Assembly: GCA_021018995.1 (NCBI GenBank)
Contig: CM037588.1
Location: 83,115,765-83,179,764 of the forward strand
Length of the DNA stretch: 64,000 bases
Source: Chloranthus sessilifolius
Lineage: Eukaryota > Streptophyta > Magnoliopsida > Chloranthales > Chloranthaceae
Reading direction: 5' to 3'
The stretch's first letter is position 1, and each line of letters starts with the position of its first letter. Below are positions 21,219 through 33,719 of this stretch, piece by piece. The notes under the pieces are model-generated. The model saw only the letters and a list, made by a program, of their open reading frames with translations, was not told the DNA's origin and ran no database searches. The translations under genes were made by a program, and so were the position numbers.

Positions 21219-22305
21219 CTAAAACACACATGAAACGAATAAAGGTCTTAAAAAATAGGTTCAATAATGCTTCAAACTTTTCAAAAAAAAAAATCGAGTC
21301 CAAAAATATTGGATTAGTTACCATAAATGCACGTAGAAACCTAACTTCTTCCACAAAAAAAAAATGCAGAACTATAAACCCTACCAAAATACCTTGGGAA
21401 CTCTCTAGAAGCCTTCTTTAGCTCTCCTCGAGCTCTCTGCTCAACTGTTGAGTCTCCCTCTAGGGAAAGTGATAATTGGAAACACCTATAAGTAGACGCC
21501 TTAACAGATCCCTTAGAAATTGGAGAAACTGCAAATTCAATTCACAAAGTAAATATTATAGTCGAAGTATTCAGATCTCAATCTTCTCCCTTCCACATGA
21601 ATCCCCTACACAAAGCATTCCACAAACAAGAAACCCTAGTTTTACTATTTGTTAGAAATCGAGATTGTGGATCAAATCAAAAAAATTCAAAGATCTACCT
21701 TTTTAATATGTAATTTGACTTTGAAAATGCTGAAATTTCCTTCGTTTCACTCGAATCCGCCATTAATGAACTGATCAAGGTCAAAACTGGGTGAAAATTT
21801 ATAGAGATTTGAAGAAGGAGAAGAAGAAGATTGAGTAACCTAGATTTCCGGCAAGCTAGGGTTTCCATGGAGTCGTCTTGCAGAGATTTGAAGGAGAAAC
21901 AGAAGATCGAGCAACATTGATTTTCGGAGAGCTAGGGTTTCCATGGATTCGTCTTGCAGAGCTTTGAAGGAGGAGAAGAAGCTCTGGAGATCGGAGCTTG
22001 GAGTTCACCGATCTGAGATTGAGAATTAGTTCGTCGATTTGCAATGGGTGGTTGGTGATAGTTAGGGTTTTTCGTGAGGGAGGGAAGACGAGAGAAAAAA
22101 AAAATCGCCCGAGGGAGCTTTTATATAGGCATTGTAGTGGTTTTTTTAAGTAGTCAATTTTTGGGCGTGGGATTAGGGTTAATGAAATAAACCACTGTCT
22201 TAACATAATAAACTATTGGTTTTGACAATGGATTATTATACTACTGCTTGACCAGTGGTTCTTTTGATATTGCAAAAGTGGTTTTTTTATCATTTTAACA
22301 TAGTG
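21219..22305 (-). mobile_element. CACTA-like DNA transposon end (fragment)
   Basis: Reading inward on the minus strand from 22305, the sequence starts CACTATGTTAAAATG. It then shows subterminal repeats of ACCACT/AGTGGT type (near 22280, 22253 and 22187), typical of En/Spm (CACTA) ends. An internal part (about 21640-22110) looks like a leader with three imperfect tandem copies of a 77-bp unit. A minus-strand 116-codon frame across 21856-22206 looks accidental. The other end is not seen. T1 abuts it at 21218. The call rests on the terminal word and subterminal repeats only. Confidence 0.4.
21803..22000. repeat. Imperfect tandem repeat, about 77-bp unit
   Basis: AGAGATTTGAAG-type words begin at 21803, 21882 and 21958. 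The last two copies share the preceding CTAGGGTTTCCATGGA and GTCGTCTTGCAGAG-like words. Spacing is 79 and 76 bp. Confidence 0.7.
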
Positions 22306-22950
22306 GCCTGCATAATCCAAGGTGTCGTTGACCCCCAAATTTATTCCAGCTTCTAAGGTCTAATCTATATGTATGTGTTACAACTACAATAACTAATGTG
22401 TTAGTAAATTAATATACATATAACCAAAACTAATTAACTAATTAGTTTACTACTTAGATGAAAAGGTAAAATATTACACATATAGACTAAGCCAATGGCC
22501 TATCTAAGAAGGATGGTCATGTGGTACAACGAACCTAAAATACGTGAGTGATCATGAGATGTGAAATTGGTGTAATTAAGTGAATTAATTGAACAATTAA
22601 AACAATAAATTAAAGTGATACCTTAGCATTTCGTGGAAATCCGCATATTTGACCATGCTCTATCCACTTAGGGTCCAATTCGGCGCACGAGAACCATCAG
22701 AAATGCGGAACCTAGAGATAGAACTCTAGCATCCTCTAGGTTTGGGCATTTGCTCATAGATCGGCATGGATTGTCACTATAACACTCATCTTAAGTTTAA
22801 TCTAGAGAATGCACGACGAACCCTAATTAACCAACAAACAATAACAACTCTCATCCAATTTTAAGTCTAAAGAGAGAAAGGAATTGTCTTAAGTGAGATA
22901 GGTTATAACATAAAAGGGTGTGGTACCAACACTTCCCTATTGTAATGATT
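22306..22950. other. Unrecognised AT-rich intergenic sequence
   Basis: I see no gene. An imperfect inverted repeat links the AATCTATATGTATGTGTTAC area (about 22365) with ATTACACATATAGAC (about 22475), spanning roughly 130 bp, and could be a decayed MITE. The rest resembles nothing I can name. Confidence 0.4.
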
Positions 22951-23887
22951 AATCATGATCACTAAAAAAAAAACAATACTTTCACTTAAACGCACACCCA
23001 CAAATATTCGTCTCTCTTATAAGTTGATCAGTTTGGTGAAGAGAGATTGATATGTGCAAACCACGCTCAGGTGAAGTACCTAATATCAAATCAAAAGAGA
23101 AAGAGCTAACAAGATACTTAGATGACCTAGGTGATAATAAACTACATTGACTAATAGGTACACATGATTCCCTATGGTACATGGACCAACAGCTATATTA
23201 GATTCTGTTGATGTAAATGGTATTGAAAATAGCTCTGAGTCATGTAGTTCACAACATTGTCGTAAAGACAATAGACATCTCCACTTTGTGGGATAAATGA
23301 AGATGCAATTAGGTTCTTAGCAAATCTACCTTGAGGATACAATAGAGCTCGGTCTTGCCAAGAACAGTATGTTATTCTCTAGAGTGCACTTCTTAGAAAC
23401 AGAATCTGCCACACAGATTTTGTGATACACCAAAAGATTTTTAAATAAAAAAATAAGAATGTAAGAGAGAAGGAGAAAGAGATATTATTTCTGATGTGTT
23501 ATGTTTCTTTCTAACAGAGATCTTATCTCTCTTTATAGAGAAAATACTGAACCATTACATCTTTTCAGATGACGGTGAAGAGATTTTAGATTTGTGTCTT
23601 TTCAGATAACGATAAAGAAATAAATCGATTCACTTGTGTCATTTTAGATTTACGACAAAGAGATTTCATACTTGTGTTTTTTCAGATTTATGGTGAAGAG
23701 ATGTCAAACTTGTGTCTTTTCAACTAACGGTAAAGAGATAAATCAAAATATGAAAAGACACTTCTTTGGAGAGAAATAAATTTTATAAGTTGGCCATTGA
23801 ATTATTATCAATATATATAATGATCATTATAAACTTAATTTTGAAACAATAAAATATATATTGCTACACTAATATATATATATAACA

Positions 23888-23901
23888 TTCTCCTACTTGT
23901 T
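23888..23901 (-). other. Copia polypurine tract
   Basis: The minus strand reads AACAAGTAGGAGAA followed by TGTTATATAT. Many plant Copia elements have a similar AAGTGGGAGA tract before the 3' LTR. Confidence 0.65.
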
Positions 23902-24151
23902 TCAAAATAATAATAAAAAAGTGTACCAAAGCGATCATTCTAAGCATCATCAGAGGTATCTTTCGGTTTGAACTTTTGACTAGTACGTACAACTCAATGT
24001 TTGTGAGAACTTTAAAACCTTATTCCTTTGAACTTAAAATCCGTCTAACAAATAGGCATTACATATACACTTACTATGATTTAAATCATTAGTGGCATAA
24101 GGATTGCGTTTTACAGTCATGCGCTTAAATTATGATTTCATGAGTAGCTTA

Positions 24152-24299
24152 CACTACAAAAAATAAGACTATTAGCGGTAGTTTTTTGGAGTAAAAAACT
24201 GCCGCTATTAACAAAAAAACTATTAAGACTATTAGCAACAGTTCTTTTATTAATAGTGGTAGTTTTTGGCTGCCGCTAATAGTCTTATTTTTTATAGTG
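24152..24299. mobile_element. 148-bp CACTA-type MITE
   Basis: The left end CACTACAAAAAATAAGACTA and the right end, read inward as CACTATAAAAAATAAGACTA, are inverted repeats. They extend about 30 bp into TTAGCGGTAG/TTAGCGGCAG. The element is flanked on both sides by TTA (24149-24151, 24300-24302), the 3-bp duplication expected for CACTA transposase. It has no coding capacity. It lies in the Copia relic and is younger than it. Confidence 0.9.
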
Positions 24300-25273
24300 T
24301 TAGAGAGAGGATCAAATTTTTGTTGAAACGACTTCACTTCCATACTCATATAGGTGAATCTGTCATGGGTGCTCTTATAACTACTTTATTATCTTAATAA
24401 AAAATAAATGCCTAAAGAATCATTAAGAGTTAAAGTCACCCTCTCACGCTACAAGAGATGTGCATGAAATTTAACACTATAGGGATTGCCAATAAGTAAC
24501 ATACCTTTGTACACTTTCAAGAATTACGAACTAGTTTCTTATCTCTTTGAACTTAGGAATTGAGATCTCCAACTCTGCTAAGTTGAGGTTCAACTACTAT
24601 GTGTTTAAAGATATTGGTCATAGGCCCATCCCCCTCGACGTTCTCAACACTATATCTTGAGGTAGTGCTTTTGTAAGCGGATCTGCAAGCATCTCAGAAG
24701 TTAGTGTGAAGTCCAACACGATCACCCCATCACTCAACAGGTGCCGAATGAAGTTATATCTAAGGCTTATATGCCTTGATTTTCCTTTATATTTCTTATT
24801 ACTTGAAATCTGCAAAACAACTTTATTGTTACAATAAATATTAATTGCATATATAGAATGTGTCTTATGAAGCTTCGACGCTACTCTAATTTCATACTTA
24901 AATCAGAAAGTCATGTTTGTTTTCTACACCCCCACAATATTACTCCTATTGTCAATGTAAAAATCCATCCACTTGTGGATTTTGACTCAGATATGTAAAA
25001 AATCAAAGTAGCATTGTGCAACCATGGACTTTACGGGTCTGTCGAGACGATGCGCTCACTAAAAAAAATAGAGTCGTCACCCAAATCTTTTAGTATCCCA
25101 GGATACCCAAAATCAATATTAAAAGCACCAAAGTGCAAAATATGACTCTGATTCACCGGTCAACACCAAAGCCTTTCGGGTAAGGACTTCAGTTATCAAT
25201 CGGGAAAGTTTTAGGCATCCAATTGACCCACTCGTAAGCGGTCTCTACTATGATCAAGTCTATGTTTAGATGT

Positions 25274-25274
25274 G

Positions 25275-25309
<35 letters not shown>
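25274..25309. repeat. (TA)n microsatellite
   Basis: A near-perfect TA run lies within the Tat LTR and continues as an AT-rich stretch to about 25337. Confidence 0.9.
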
Positions 25310-25314
<5 letters not shown>

Positions 25315-25652
25315 ATATAATTATATATATCTATATAAAAAGAAAAAAAATGAGCGGCACTTCCTCGTGCCCGAAGGCACTTCGATCTTATTGAGCTCTC
25401 ACACCCACCGAAATTTTGGTAGCTTAATAGCTCAATTCTAGGATAGAGGAAAAATAAAGAAGGTAGAGGAATAGATGGGAGAGTCAGAGCTCTTGGGCCC
25501 TTATAGCACTGTGGTTGGCTCCTTGCGTGAAAAAGTGACACTGATGAGCTTCCGATGGCACTATGGGTTAAAGTGGGGTTCTAACTTCTAAGGTTGGGAG
25601 GAGTTTTGACTTTAGGATTTTAAAAAAGTGTCTAAACAAGGAGGGGGGGTCT

Positions 25653-25661
25653 CTATTTATA
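25653..25661 (-). promoter_or_regulatory. TATA box of the Tat LTR
   Basis: The minus strand reads TATAAATAG, followed downstream by a G-poor leader. This confirms minus-strand orientation. Confidence 0.6.
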
Positions 25662-26360
25662 AAGGTTGAGGTGATTAGTGAAGGGTTAAGTCACTAATAG
25701 GTTTAGAAATTAGGTAATGGACAATCTAAGGTTTTTAGACTTTTCTAGAGTTTGGAGAAGAGGGATTTGGGTTTAATGGTAGATGATAGGGTGGTAACTT
25801 GAATGACATAAGGGTTATAACTTAAGCAAAAAGGGGCACTACGGTCCTAAAGAAACACATCCCAGACAGTGGGACAGTACACAAGTCAAACCCCTAATAT
25901 GAATTTCAGCCATTTTTTGAAGAAAAACAAGGCTTAAATTGTTGGAAGATGAAGACCCGCAGTGGCTCGGCTGGGTTTTGTAATTTCCTGCACTTCTCTA
26001 CAATTTTTATTTTGCCATAACTTTTGATGTACAACTCTGAATTAGGAGATTCTTGGCTTGTTGGAAAGCTGAGAACCTATACTTTCTAATGGTATAGGCC
26101 TTAGGTTAGGAAACTATCTATAAATGTTTGGCACCCCTCTTTTAATCAGCTATTTTGGTTGGTTCAAAACGGGTTTCGTGGGTCCGTTTTAGGCTTTCTT
26201 TGGGTTTGAGAAGGTTAGGATTGATTCCTAAGGGTTTGGGAATGGTTATAAATGTTTAGATTAAGTTCTTAGGGTTTGGGAGGTACTTTTGGATGCTCTG
26301 GAGTATGCCTTTCTCAAAGTATAGGTCGATCGAGCCTTAGGCCAAATTTGGGTGGTTACA

Positions 26361-26373
26361 GATGCCCCTCTTT
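26361..26373 (-). other. Polypurine tract of the Tat element
   Basis: AAAGAGGGGCATC on the minus strand directly precedes the LTR start TGTAACC. Confidence 0.75.
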
Positions 26374-28918
26374 GGTATCCGATCATTAATGATTGCATGC
26401 TGAAGAAAGAGTCATCCAAAGTGGCCCAAGGCAAATGCCATCGGGTCCGTTGTATTCAAACAAACCTCAAACATAAAAATAACATAGAGAGTGACGTACG
26501 CCCAACACTTAGGAAAACGTCCGTCACTCGAGAGGGGTGGAAGCCCAACACTTGGGAAAATGTTCGTTCCTCTAGACTATCGGTTCCCAAGCGCTTAGCG
26601 ATATTACTGAGCATAACTGAGATGGTGAAATGGTTGATGATGTTCAATGTTCAAATTTCATTATGAATAAATAGCCCCATGTGCGGGAGAGTGATCGACT
26701 CATACTTAATGATTAACATAAAAAAATAACGCGAAGATCCAATGGTTTGTGTCCAATCTCATGAGGCATTTATTGCCCCATCGATTGGCCATGGGTTCCC
26801 CAATGCAAGGTAGGGTTTAAGATTTTTGAGCGAACTCATCGACCCCGAAGTTAATTTAGCACAAGTACCAGAGCGGAGTGAATATTGATGTCGCAACACT
26901 TTTTGGGAGTGCGTGTCACTTAACAAGTCAGAATTTTTTTTTTTTTTATGTTTTATATATTTTTCTTTTCATTCCTTTTTTGTTCAAGGTTTTTAAGCAC
27001 CCTCATCGATTCGAATTTCAATTTAGGACAACTGCTCGAGCGGATTGAATGGGGGTTAAACCACTTTCTGGGACTGTGCTACTAACCATTTTTTTGTCTT
27101 TTTTTTTCTTTGTCTTCTTCTTCCTTTTCTTTTTCTTCTTTTTTGCATTTTTTCGCTTTTTGCATGAGCGTGTTGAGAATGAATAAGAATTAGCTGCAAC
27201 TTTGGAATGCGAGAGCCCTCGCCTAGAAGGAGCATTGAATGAGATCCTTTCTTCCCTGATACTTCTCGAATGAGGGCCTTCTCGATTGATAGATGAGTAA
27301 TGCTCATGGAAACACGCTTCTTTACAGGGTCCGTGCCTTGTTTACCTGTCATGTACACACTTCAAAAATAAATCAAACACAAAAGGAGAGGGGCAAAAAC
27401 CCCTAACATATTATATTTTTTTTTGGGTTATATGTTTTTTTTTTCTTTTTCAAAATGTAAAGGTGGAGAAAATGGCACCATACGTATTATATTTGTGATG
27501 TGGCGCAAGCAAAGTACATAAATGAAATGAAAATTGGAACTCTTTTGGTATATACATTTTTCTGTTCGTCTTTTTTTGTATGATGCCTTAATCGTGAGAG
27601 GAGGTAACGGGTCTGATTCTAAGAATAGGCGAACTCGTTCATGCGGTTGGGCCTAAGTGAGGTCCATAATTTTACCGATGTTGGAACATCCATCCCTTTG
27701 GATTGAGTTAACATTTTATCCTTACCTCTAGTCATGCGTTTGACGATTTAGTTTAAAGATATACCTAATCAGGACCCAATTTGATCTAACATGAGCGGTC
27801 CAATTGGCGACCAGCTTACCCGAAAATGTAACCAAAGTTGTAACTGCTGATTTTTCTTTCTTTCTTTTCTTTTTCTTTCAAAACATTTTTACTCACAGGG
27901 CCCAAGATGGGTTTTCGCTATGACTATTATCGCCCTCTTTTTTACCCGTACCGCCCTATTAGGTTTTCAGTACGTCCATGGTTGCATTTTTACCCCAGGT
28001 GCCTTTTCAAGTTTTCACTTGATTCGCACAAGCTCACTCGTTTTACCCGTGGTGCCCTTACGGGTTTTTACCGCGTCCTCTTTGCTTTGAGCTTGCATTT
28101 TTTTTTTTTTTCAAGGACCACAACATGAATGTCGATTCCGTCATAACCGGTTGGATGGAGTTCTTTGTTGTCTCCCACTTGGCTCGTGTTGACTCAACGG
28201 ATATCATGACTGCTTGTGGGCCTTAAAGAGGGCCTTCTTCAGGGATATATCATGGCCATGAGTTTAGAAGGGATATGTTAGGGATTTTGAACGTATTTTT
28301 GGGTTTAAAAGTTTTTCTTTATTGGGTTCCAGCTGCCGTAATACACTTCTTCCTTGGGGGATTTTACTATACATGCCCCATGATTTTTTTATCTCTTTTC
28401 CTTTCTATTTTTTGTTCTTTTTATTTTCTTTTTAAACATTCTTGTTTTAGGATTTTACTTGGCTGATTTTTTTTAAGTTTTTGATGACAACTCTCTTTTC
28501 TTCTTTTCTTGTTTGGTATATACATTTTCACTTCTTTTTCTCTCTTTTTGGGTGGGTTTACGAAAGAAAGGCTATTGTCTCAACGGGTGTAGCAAAAGGT
28601 GTGATCATTCAGGGATGCTTTTTGACTACTTGGCTTTGAAATGATGGCCTCTTTTAAGCGACCTTAAGCAGTCATGCACCCATTTTTATTAATACTTACC
28701 TTGCTGTGGGATACTTAGGAGTTGAATCAATGTACATATCTAGCGTTGATTGGCTCGGAAAAATGATCTCCATCCATGGTGGTGAGACAAAGTGCATATC
28801 CAGGGAGCACTTCTTTGATGACGTAAGGTCATTCCCAGTGAGGCTTGAATTTTTCTCTCTGATCAGCATGGAGAGAAGGGAAGATTTTCTTGAGTACAGT
28901 GTCACCCACTTTCAAATC
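26374..28918 (-). other. 3' non-coding region of the Tat element
   Basis: This is about 2.5 kb between integrase and the 3' LTR. It has long T-rich and C-rich runs on the plus strand (about 27090-27150, 27840-27890 and 28380-28500) and repeated 'TTTTACCCGT' and 'GGGTTTT' words (27940-28075). No ORF looks real. Lys-rich minus-strand frames come from the T-runs. Tat elements often have such long 3' regions. Confidence 0.6.
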
Positions 28919-31205
28919 TCAACTACAAACATGATGGTTGTAAGCGCGTGCAATCCTTCTCTGATAGGCCTGGGTGTGACACAAGGCTAGGAGCCTTTTC
29001 TCATCGATCAGGTTCAGCTGCTCAAAATGGAATCTCTCCCTCTCGGCTTCTGTTAGATTGGACTTAATGAAGATACGGAGTGAAGGCACTTTAACCTCAA
29101 CTAGTAGCACAACCTCGGTTTCGTACACAAGGGAACATGGTGTTGCTCTCGTAGCGGTACAAATCAATGTTTGGTAGGCCCATAGTGTGAAAGATAACTT
29201 TTTACTCCAATCTCGATGAGTGACGACCATCTTCTCAAGGATGTAGGCAACTGTCTTCTTAGCAGCTTCTACGGCTCCGTTGGTTTACTGCCGATATGGT
29301 GACGAGCGGTGATGTTTGATCTTTTACTACTTTCATAAGGCCTTGATGTACTTGTTTACAAAGTTGGTGCTATTATCTGTGATGACGTCCTTGGGCATGC
29401 CGAATCGACATACAATGTTGTTCTTGATAAACTTCTCGACATGACTGGCTATGATTTTTGTGTAGGATGTTGCCTCTACCCATTTGGTGAAGTACTCGAT
29501 GGCGACGAGGATGAACTGATTCTCATTAGAAGCTTTTGGATTGACCTTTTTGACGACATTGATACCCCATGTGGCAAATGGCCAAGGAGTAGTCACACTG
29601 TATAGATCGATGGCTGGGGCATGTATCAGACTAGAGTGTTCTTGGCATTTATAGCCCTATAGAATGTGCTTACAACAATCAGTTTCCATGGTAGTCTAGA
29701 AATACCCTTGCCTTAGGATCTTCTTAGTGAGCAAGTGCTCATTGATGTGGGCCCCGCATACTCCTTCATGGATCTCTTTCGTGAAGTTGGCTGCCTCACT
29801 TTTAGTCAAGCATCTGAGTAGGATATTATTATATGATCGCTTGTAGTGGCACTCGCCACAGATGACATAATTCACCGCTAAACGTTTAATGGTCCGCCTG
29901 CCTGTCTTGGACGTACCTTCAGGGAAAGCTCGAGTTTCAGGGAAATTTTTAATATCTGAGAACCATGGAGGCTCATCATGTAACTTTATAGATCCCTCAA
30001 TCTAGAGTCAGCAGGCTGGCTCATTTCTTTGTTCACTCATGATTGGCTTCATTTTTACACCATATGGAATTTCAACCAGTGACGCCAATGTTGCTAAGGC
30101 ATCGACAAATTGATTTCTTACTTGTGGTATGTAGGAGAATGTAACATCTTCGAAGCACGCGATTAGATGTTCCAGGTGCTCATTGTACGGGATCAACTTC
30201 TCGTATTTCTTCCAATCCCTTTTGGTTTGGTATATCATCAGCTGTGAGTCACCAAATATCATCAGCTGTCGATGCTAAGGCATTGACAAATTGATTTCTT
30301 GCTTGTGGTATGTAGGAGAATGTAACATCTTCGAAGCACGCAATTAGATGTTCCAGGTGCTCATTGTACGGGATCAACTTCTCGTATTTCTTCCAATCCC
30401 TTTTGGTTTGGTATATCATCAGCTGTGAGTCACCAAATACCCTGAGATGAGTTACGTTCAAGTCGAAAGTTGCTAGTAGGCCAGATATACAGGCTTCATA
30501 CTTGGCCATGTTATTGGCACAAGGGAAATTGAGCTTGATGGAGACTGGTACGTGAGACCCTTTTGGCCAACTCCTTGACCTTCGATGCATGATGCCATAT
30601 CAAAGTACATTATCAAGGACTCTTCTATATCTTCTGCGTCATACTCTATCATGAACAAAATATCTTCATCAGTGAATTCAGTTCTCAGAGGTTCATAATC
30701 AGGTAAAGGGTTCTCGGCAAGAAGATTAGCAAGTGATTGCCTCTTGATTGATTTCTGCATGACATACGTTATGTCAAACTCCGAGAAGAGGAGCTGCCAA
30801 TGTGTAGTTCATCTAGTGAGAGCCGGTTTTTCGAATAAGTACTTCAAGGGATCCATTCATGACTAAAGGAGAACCGCCTAAGATAACGAGGAGTGATGAA
30901 GCCTCTGTATAGCCCAAACTAGAGCTAGGCATGCTTTCTCCAGATGAGAATAACATGTCTCATAATCAGTAAACTTTTTGCAAAGGCAGTAAATGGCTTG
31001 CTCTTTTCTTCCAGTCTCATCATGCTTCTCTAGGACACATCCCATCGAGAATTATGTCATGGAGAGGGACTTAGGAGTGGTCTTCTGGCAACTGGCCGTA
31101 CAAAAACTGGAGGGTTGAGAAGGTAGCTCTGGATTTTATCGAACGCAGCTTGACAATCATCGTTCCACTCAATGGCGAGTCTCTCCTCAGTAACTTGAAG
31201 ATCAG
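28919..31205 (-). pseudogene. Tat-lineage RNase H and integrase (part of pol)
   Basis: On the minus strand, RNase H material lies at about 31200-30000, including 'Y-E-A-C-I-S-G-L' and 'F-G-D-S-Q-L-M-I-Y-Q' blocks. The integrase core is at about 29600-29330, with 'W-G-I-N-V-V' and 'F-T-K-W-V-E-A'. The C-terminal part is at 29230-28919, with 'W-A-Y-Q-T' and 'N-L-I-D-E-K-R-L'. The domain order and the E-A-x-x-Y-x-x-R-I-A-R-A-Y-N ending fit the Tat lineage. The reverse transcriptase continues at 62333-62834, on the far side of the nested block. It is broken in many places. Confidence 0.85.
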
Positions 31206-31210
31206 CATGC
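31206..31210. repeat. Left target duplication of the B array
   Basis: CATGC here and CATGA at 62328-62332 agree at four of five bases and bracket the 31-kb block. Confidence 0.7.
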
Positions 31211-31264
31211 TATTATTCTCTGAAATATACCACTTTTCACCTCTTAACCTGAACTTTGATGGAC

Positions 31265-33141
31265 TGTTGTTGATTCTAAGTGTGCATGATTTATTTTTAT
31301 TTTGAAAAAATATTTGTAAATGATGAATTATACTAAATCTAGAAAATTAAAAAGAATAAGGAAATATCAGCACAGAGAGAAGTTAATTAGCCTGCAAGAT
31401 CAGGGCCAATTGTACCAAGTTTTAAATGTAAGTGAGTAAAAGATCGTCCACAGAGAATTGATTTAAAATATAAGATAAACCTCCAGATCTGAGCTACCAG
31501 ATCTGGCCTCTGATCCTATCTACAAAGCAAATAAGATGGGAGGTTGAATTTGTCACATTAACTAAATTATCTACAAGTAAAATTTAAACTAAGTGATCCA
31601 GATCTGAGTTGGGGGAATTGGAAGTAAATTTAATAAGAATGGAGAAATAACAACTAACTTCAGCTTAGTACTTGATTGCAAAATAAGAATATATGTAAAA
31701 CAAATGAGATATTATCCAATCTTCATGTGGCTACCAGCACAGATGCAAGAGAAAGTAATCCAGCTCAAGGATTGGAATTGAGTTGGACTTATGGCTATGG
31801 TCTGTCCACTTCAATGGACACAGATTATCCAATAGTCTTCAATTCGAATCTGTGATTCAGAACAAAAAACACCACTACAAATGCTGTGAGAAATTAGGTT
31901 ACAAACGCCAATTCTCACAGGGATAATGAATTAAGGGAAATTGCTTTAAAAAATAGTAAATCTAACGAAATCTAATGAAATAAGGAGATCAGAAGGAACC
32001 CTTAACACGAATCCAATTGAGAACATACGGTTCACAGCAACCTTTTCAAATTCACCATTACAATTACAGAGCACAGCTTAAACAACTCTCAGATTTGTAG
32101 TCTTGAATACAATTCTCACGTGAAGTACAGAGATATCTCACAGCTCTCAATTACAAATAAAAGCTAGGCTATTACAGAAATTTTAGACAAGCTATCTGAA
32201 ATAGAAATGAGGCAATAGAAATGAAACTCAAAGTCTGGATCCCCAAATTGGGCAAATGGTTCATCTATTTATAGTATTCCCCAAGTCCAGCTCAGATGTG
32301 TATCAACCAATTAGAATTGGTTAGATATGTATCAACCAATAGGAGTCGAGCACAAGGATCCAGATCTGTTTTGGCCAATTAGAACTGCTTGATCTGGTTC
32401 AGCCAATCAGATGACAGAAGCATCAATTCTGTTATGTAATTCAAAAATTTGTTAGAGCTTCTAGAAGTTCTCGCCAAGTGATTTCATCTTCGGGTGTTCA
32501 CATGGGGTGGAATATGCCTTTGGTTCGTGCTCAGAATCTTTCAGAATGTCCTTGGGTTTTTAAATGCATTAGGGCATGTGCAAAGATTACTGAATTACCC
32601 TTACAGATGCTAGGAATCTTCAGAATAACATTTCGCACAGTTTGGAGAACTTTTCGCAAGGTACTGTGACTTCTGAAACTCTTTTCGCACAATTCTGGTG
32701 TTGTTCGTAAGGAGTTCTCTTCTTTTCGAATAGGTCAGAAATCCTTTCGAAGAGTTCAGGTGCTCTTCGAAAGCTAAGCCTGGAGGTTTTGGTTCTTTTC
32801 GCAAAGTTTAGGTTCTTTTCGAAAAGTTTAGATTCTTTTCGAAAAGCAATCTGTAATGCATTCTTCTGTTCGAATAGCTCCACACTTCTTTCCAGGTTGA
32901 AACCAGGCCTTTGTCCTCTTTAGTGTAGGCATTTTGATAGCTAGTTAGGTTGCCCCTTCTCCTTCTTCCTCCGGATCAACATGGATCATCATCTTTTTGG
33001 TACTTTTAGGCTACTTTCAGGGTTAAGCCTGTCTTTATTGGTAGCTGTGAAACAAACACTTTAACCACTTATTTAGTTATCTCAAAGGTCTATCAAGACC
33101 CAGGTTAAGGGGTGGAAAATGGTATTTTCCAGTTCTCAACA
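31265..33141 (-). repeat. S: solo LTR inserted in B1
   Basis: The 1877-bp block begins TG and ends CA and is flanked by TGGAC (31260-31264) and TGGGC (33142-33146), four of five identical. On the minus strand it has the LTR anatomy of the A/B/C group: a start with TGGAAAATACCATTTTCCA, the CTTTTCGAAAAG array, TATAAATAG (32273-32265), the conserved hairpin (about 31830-31797) and a pre-terminal segment like the A LTR end. No internal region is attached, so it is a solo LTR left by LTR-LTR recombination. Confidence 0.85.
32640..32880. repeat. Array of CTTTTCGAAAAG palindromes (S)
   Basis: About a dozen copies of TTTTCG or TTCGAA words occur, with perfect 12-bp palindromes CTTTTCGAAAAG at 32815-32826 and 32835-32846. 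They lie upstream of the S TATA box on the minus strand. Confidence 0.85.
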
Positions 33142-33719
33142 TGGGCCTTTGAGCTTATTACTAATGTGTTTTAAGTGTGTTTTGTAGATAGCAGGAAAAT
33201 AAGAGTTTAGTGCAACAATCCATCCTTTAGTGCCAAGAAGAAAGAATTTTACGCTAAGCTTTGGAGCGGATAGATTTATTGAGAAAGGGCCATGGTGGTG
33301 TACACCATTGGGACTACATTTAGCATACTTCGGGGTCATTTGAAGTCTTGCTAAGAGAGAATGGTGAGGCCCAAGTATATGGACTATGGCAACAGACTTT
33401 ATAGCTGAAGCATACTTGTCAAGTAGCTAAAAATAGCAGCTGCTATACACACTCAAGTAACCCAATAGCAGCAGCAACTTCAATGTCCAACTGCATTACA
33501 ATAGCATCTACATAAATGCATGAGAGCAGCTGCAATGGCTGAAGCTGCATAGCTACTTTGACCAGTTTATATTGCTACAAACCAAGGCTCTTCAGTAGCT
33601 GCACTTGTGGGAAAATGAAGAAGCAGTTACAGACCAGCTGTACTTAAATTACTCAAATGCATCATTATGAAACAGCTTGTCAAGCTGCAGCTTCAAAGCT
33701 ATCATGCAGTGCAGCCATG

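Larger units (their letters stand above)
22950..25020 (-). mobile_element. Copia-type LTR retrotransposon relic (3' end)
   Basis: On the minus strand, the RNase H end of a Ty1/copia pol lies at about 25010-24618. It carries 'S-K-S-T-S-G', 'S-R-H-I-S-L-R-Y-N-F-I-R' and 'L-A-D-P-L-T-K-A-L-P'. A polypurine-like tract AACAAGTAGGAGAA follows (23901-23888), then an LTR-like start TGTTATATATA (23887) running to about 22950. The LTR's far end and the rest of pol are not identifiable. A 148-bp MITE has inserted between pol and LTR. The relic is broken in several places and truncated where the Tat LTR begins. Confidence 0.7.
25040..26360 (-). repeat. 3' LTR of a Tat/Ogre-lineage element
   Basis: On the minus strand the LTR starts TGTAACCACCC at 26360, next to the tract AAAGAGGGGCATC. 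A TATAAATAG box lies at 25661-25653. The end region contains GGTGACGACTCTA (about 25077-25065), which resembles the GTGGCGACTCT word of Tat elements. The inner limit is only known to about 40 bp (25020-25060). It belongs to the pol at 28919-31205 and 62333-62834. Confidence 0.75.

Noticed and set aside
21856-22206. 116-codon minus-strand frame as a host exon
   Set aside because: It spans CACTA-like subterminal repeats and a tandem repeat. No domain is recognised.
27056-27358. Lys/Arg-rich minus-strand frame as a small basic protein
   Set aside because: Composition follows from T-rich runs in the Tat 3' region and nothing matches a known family.
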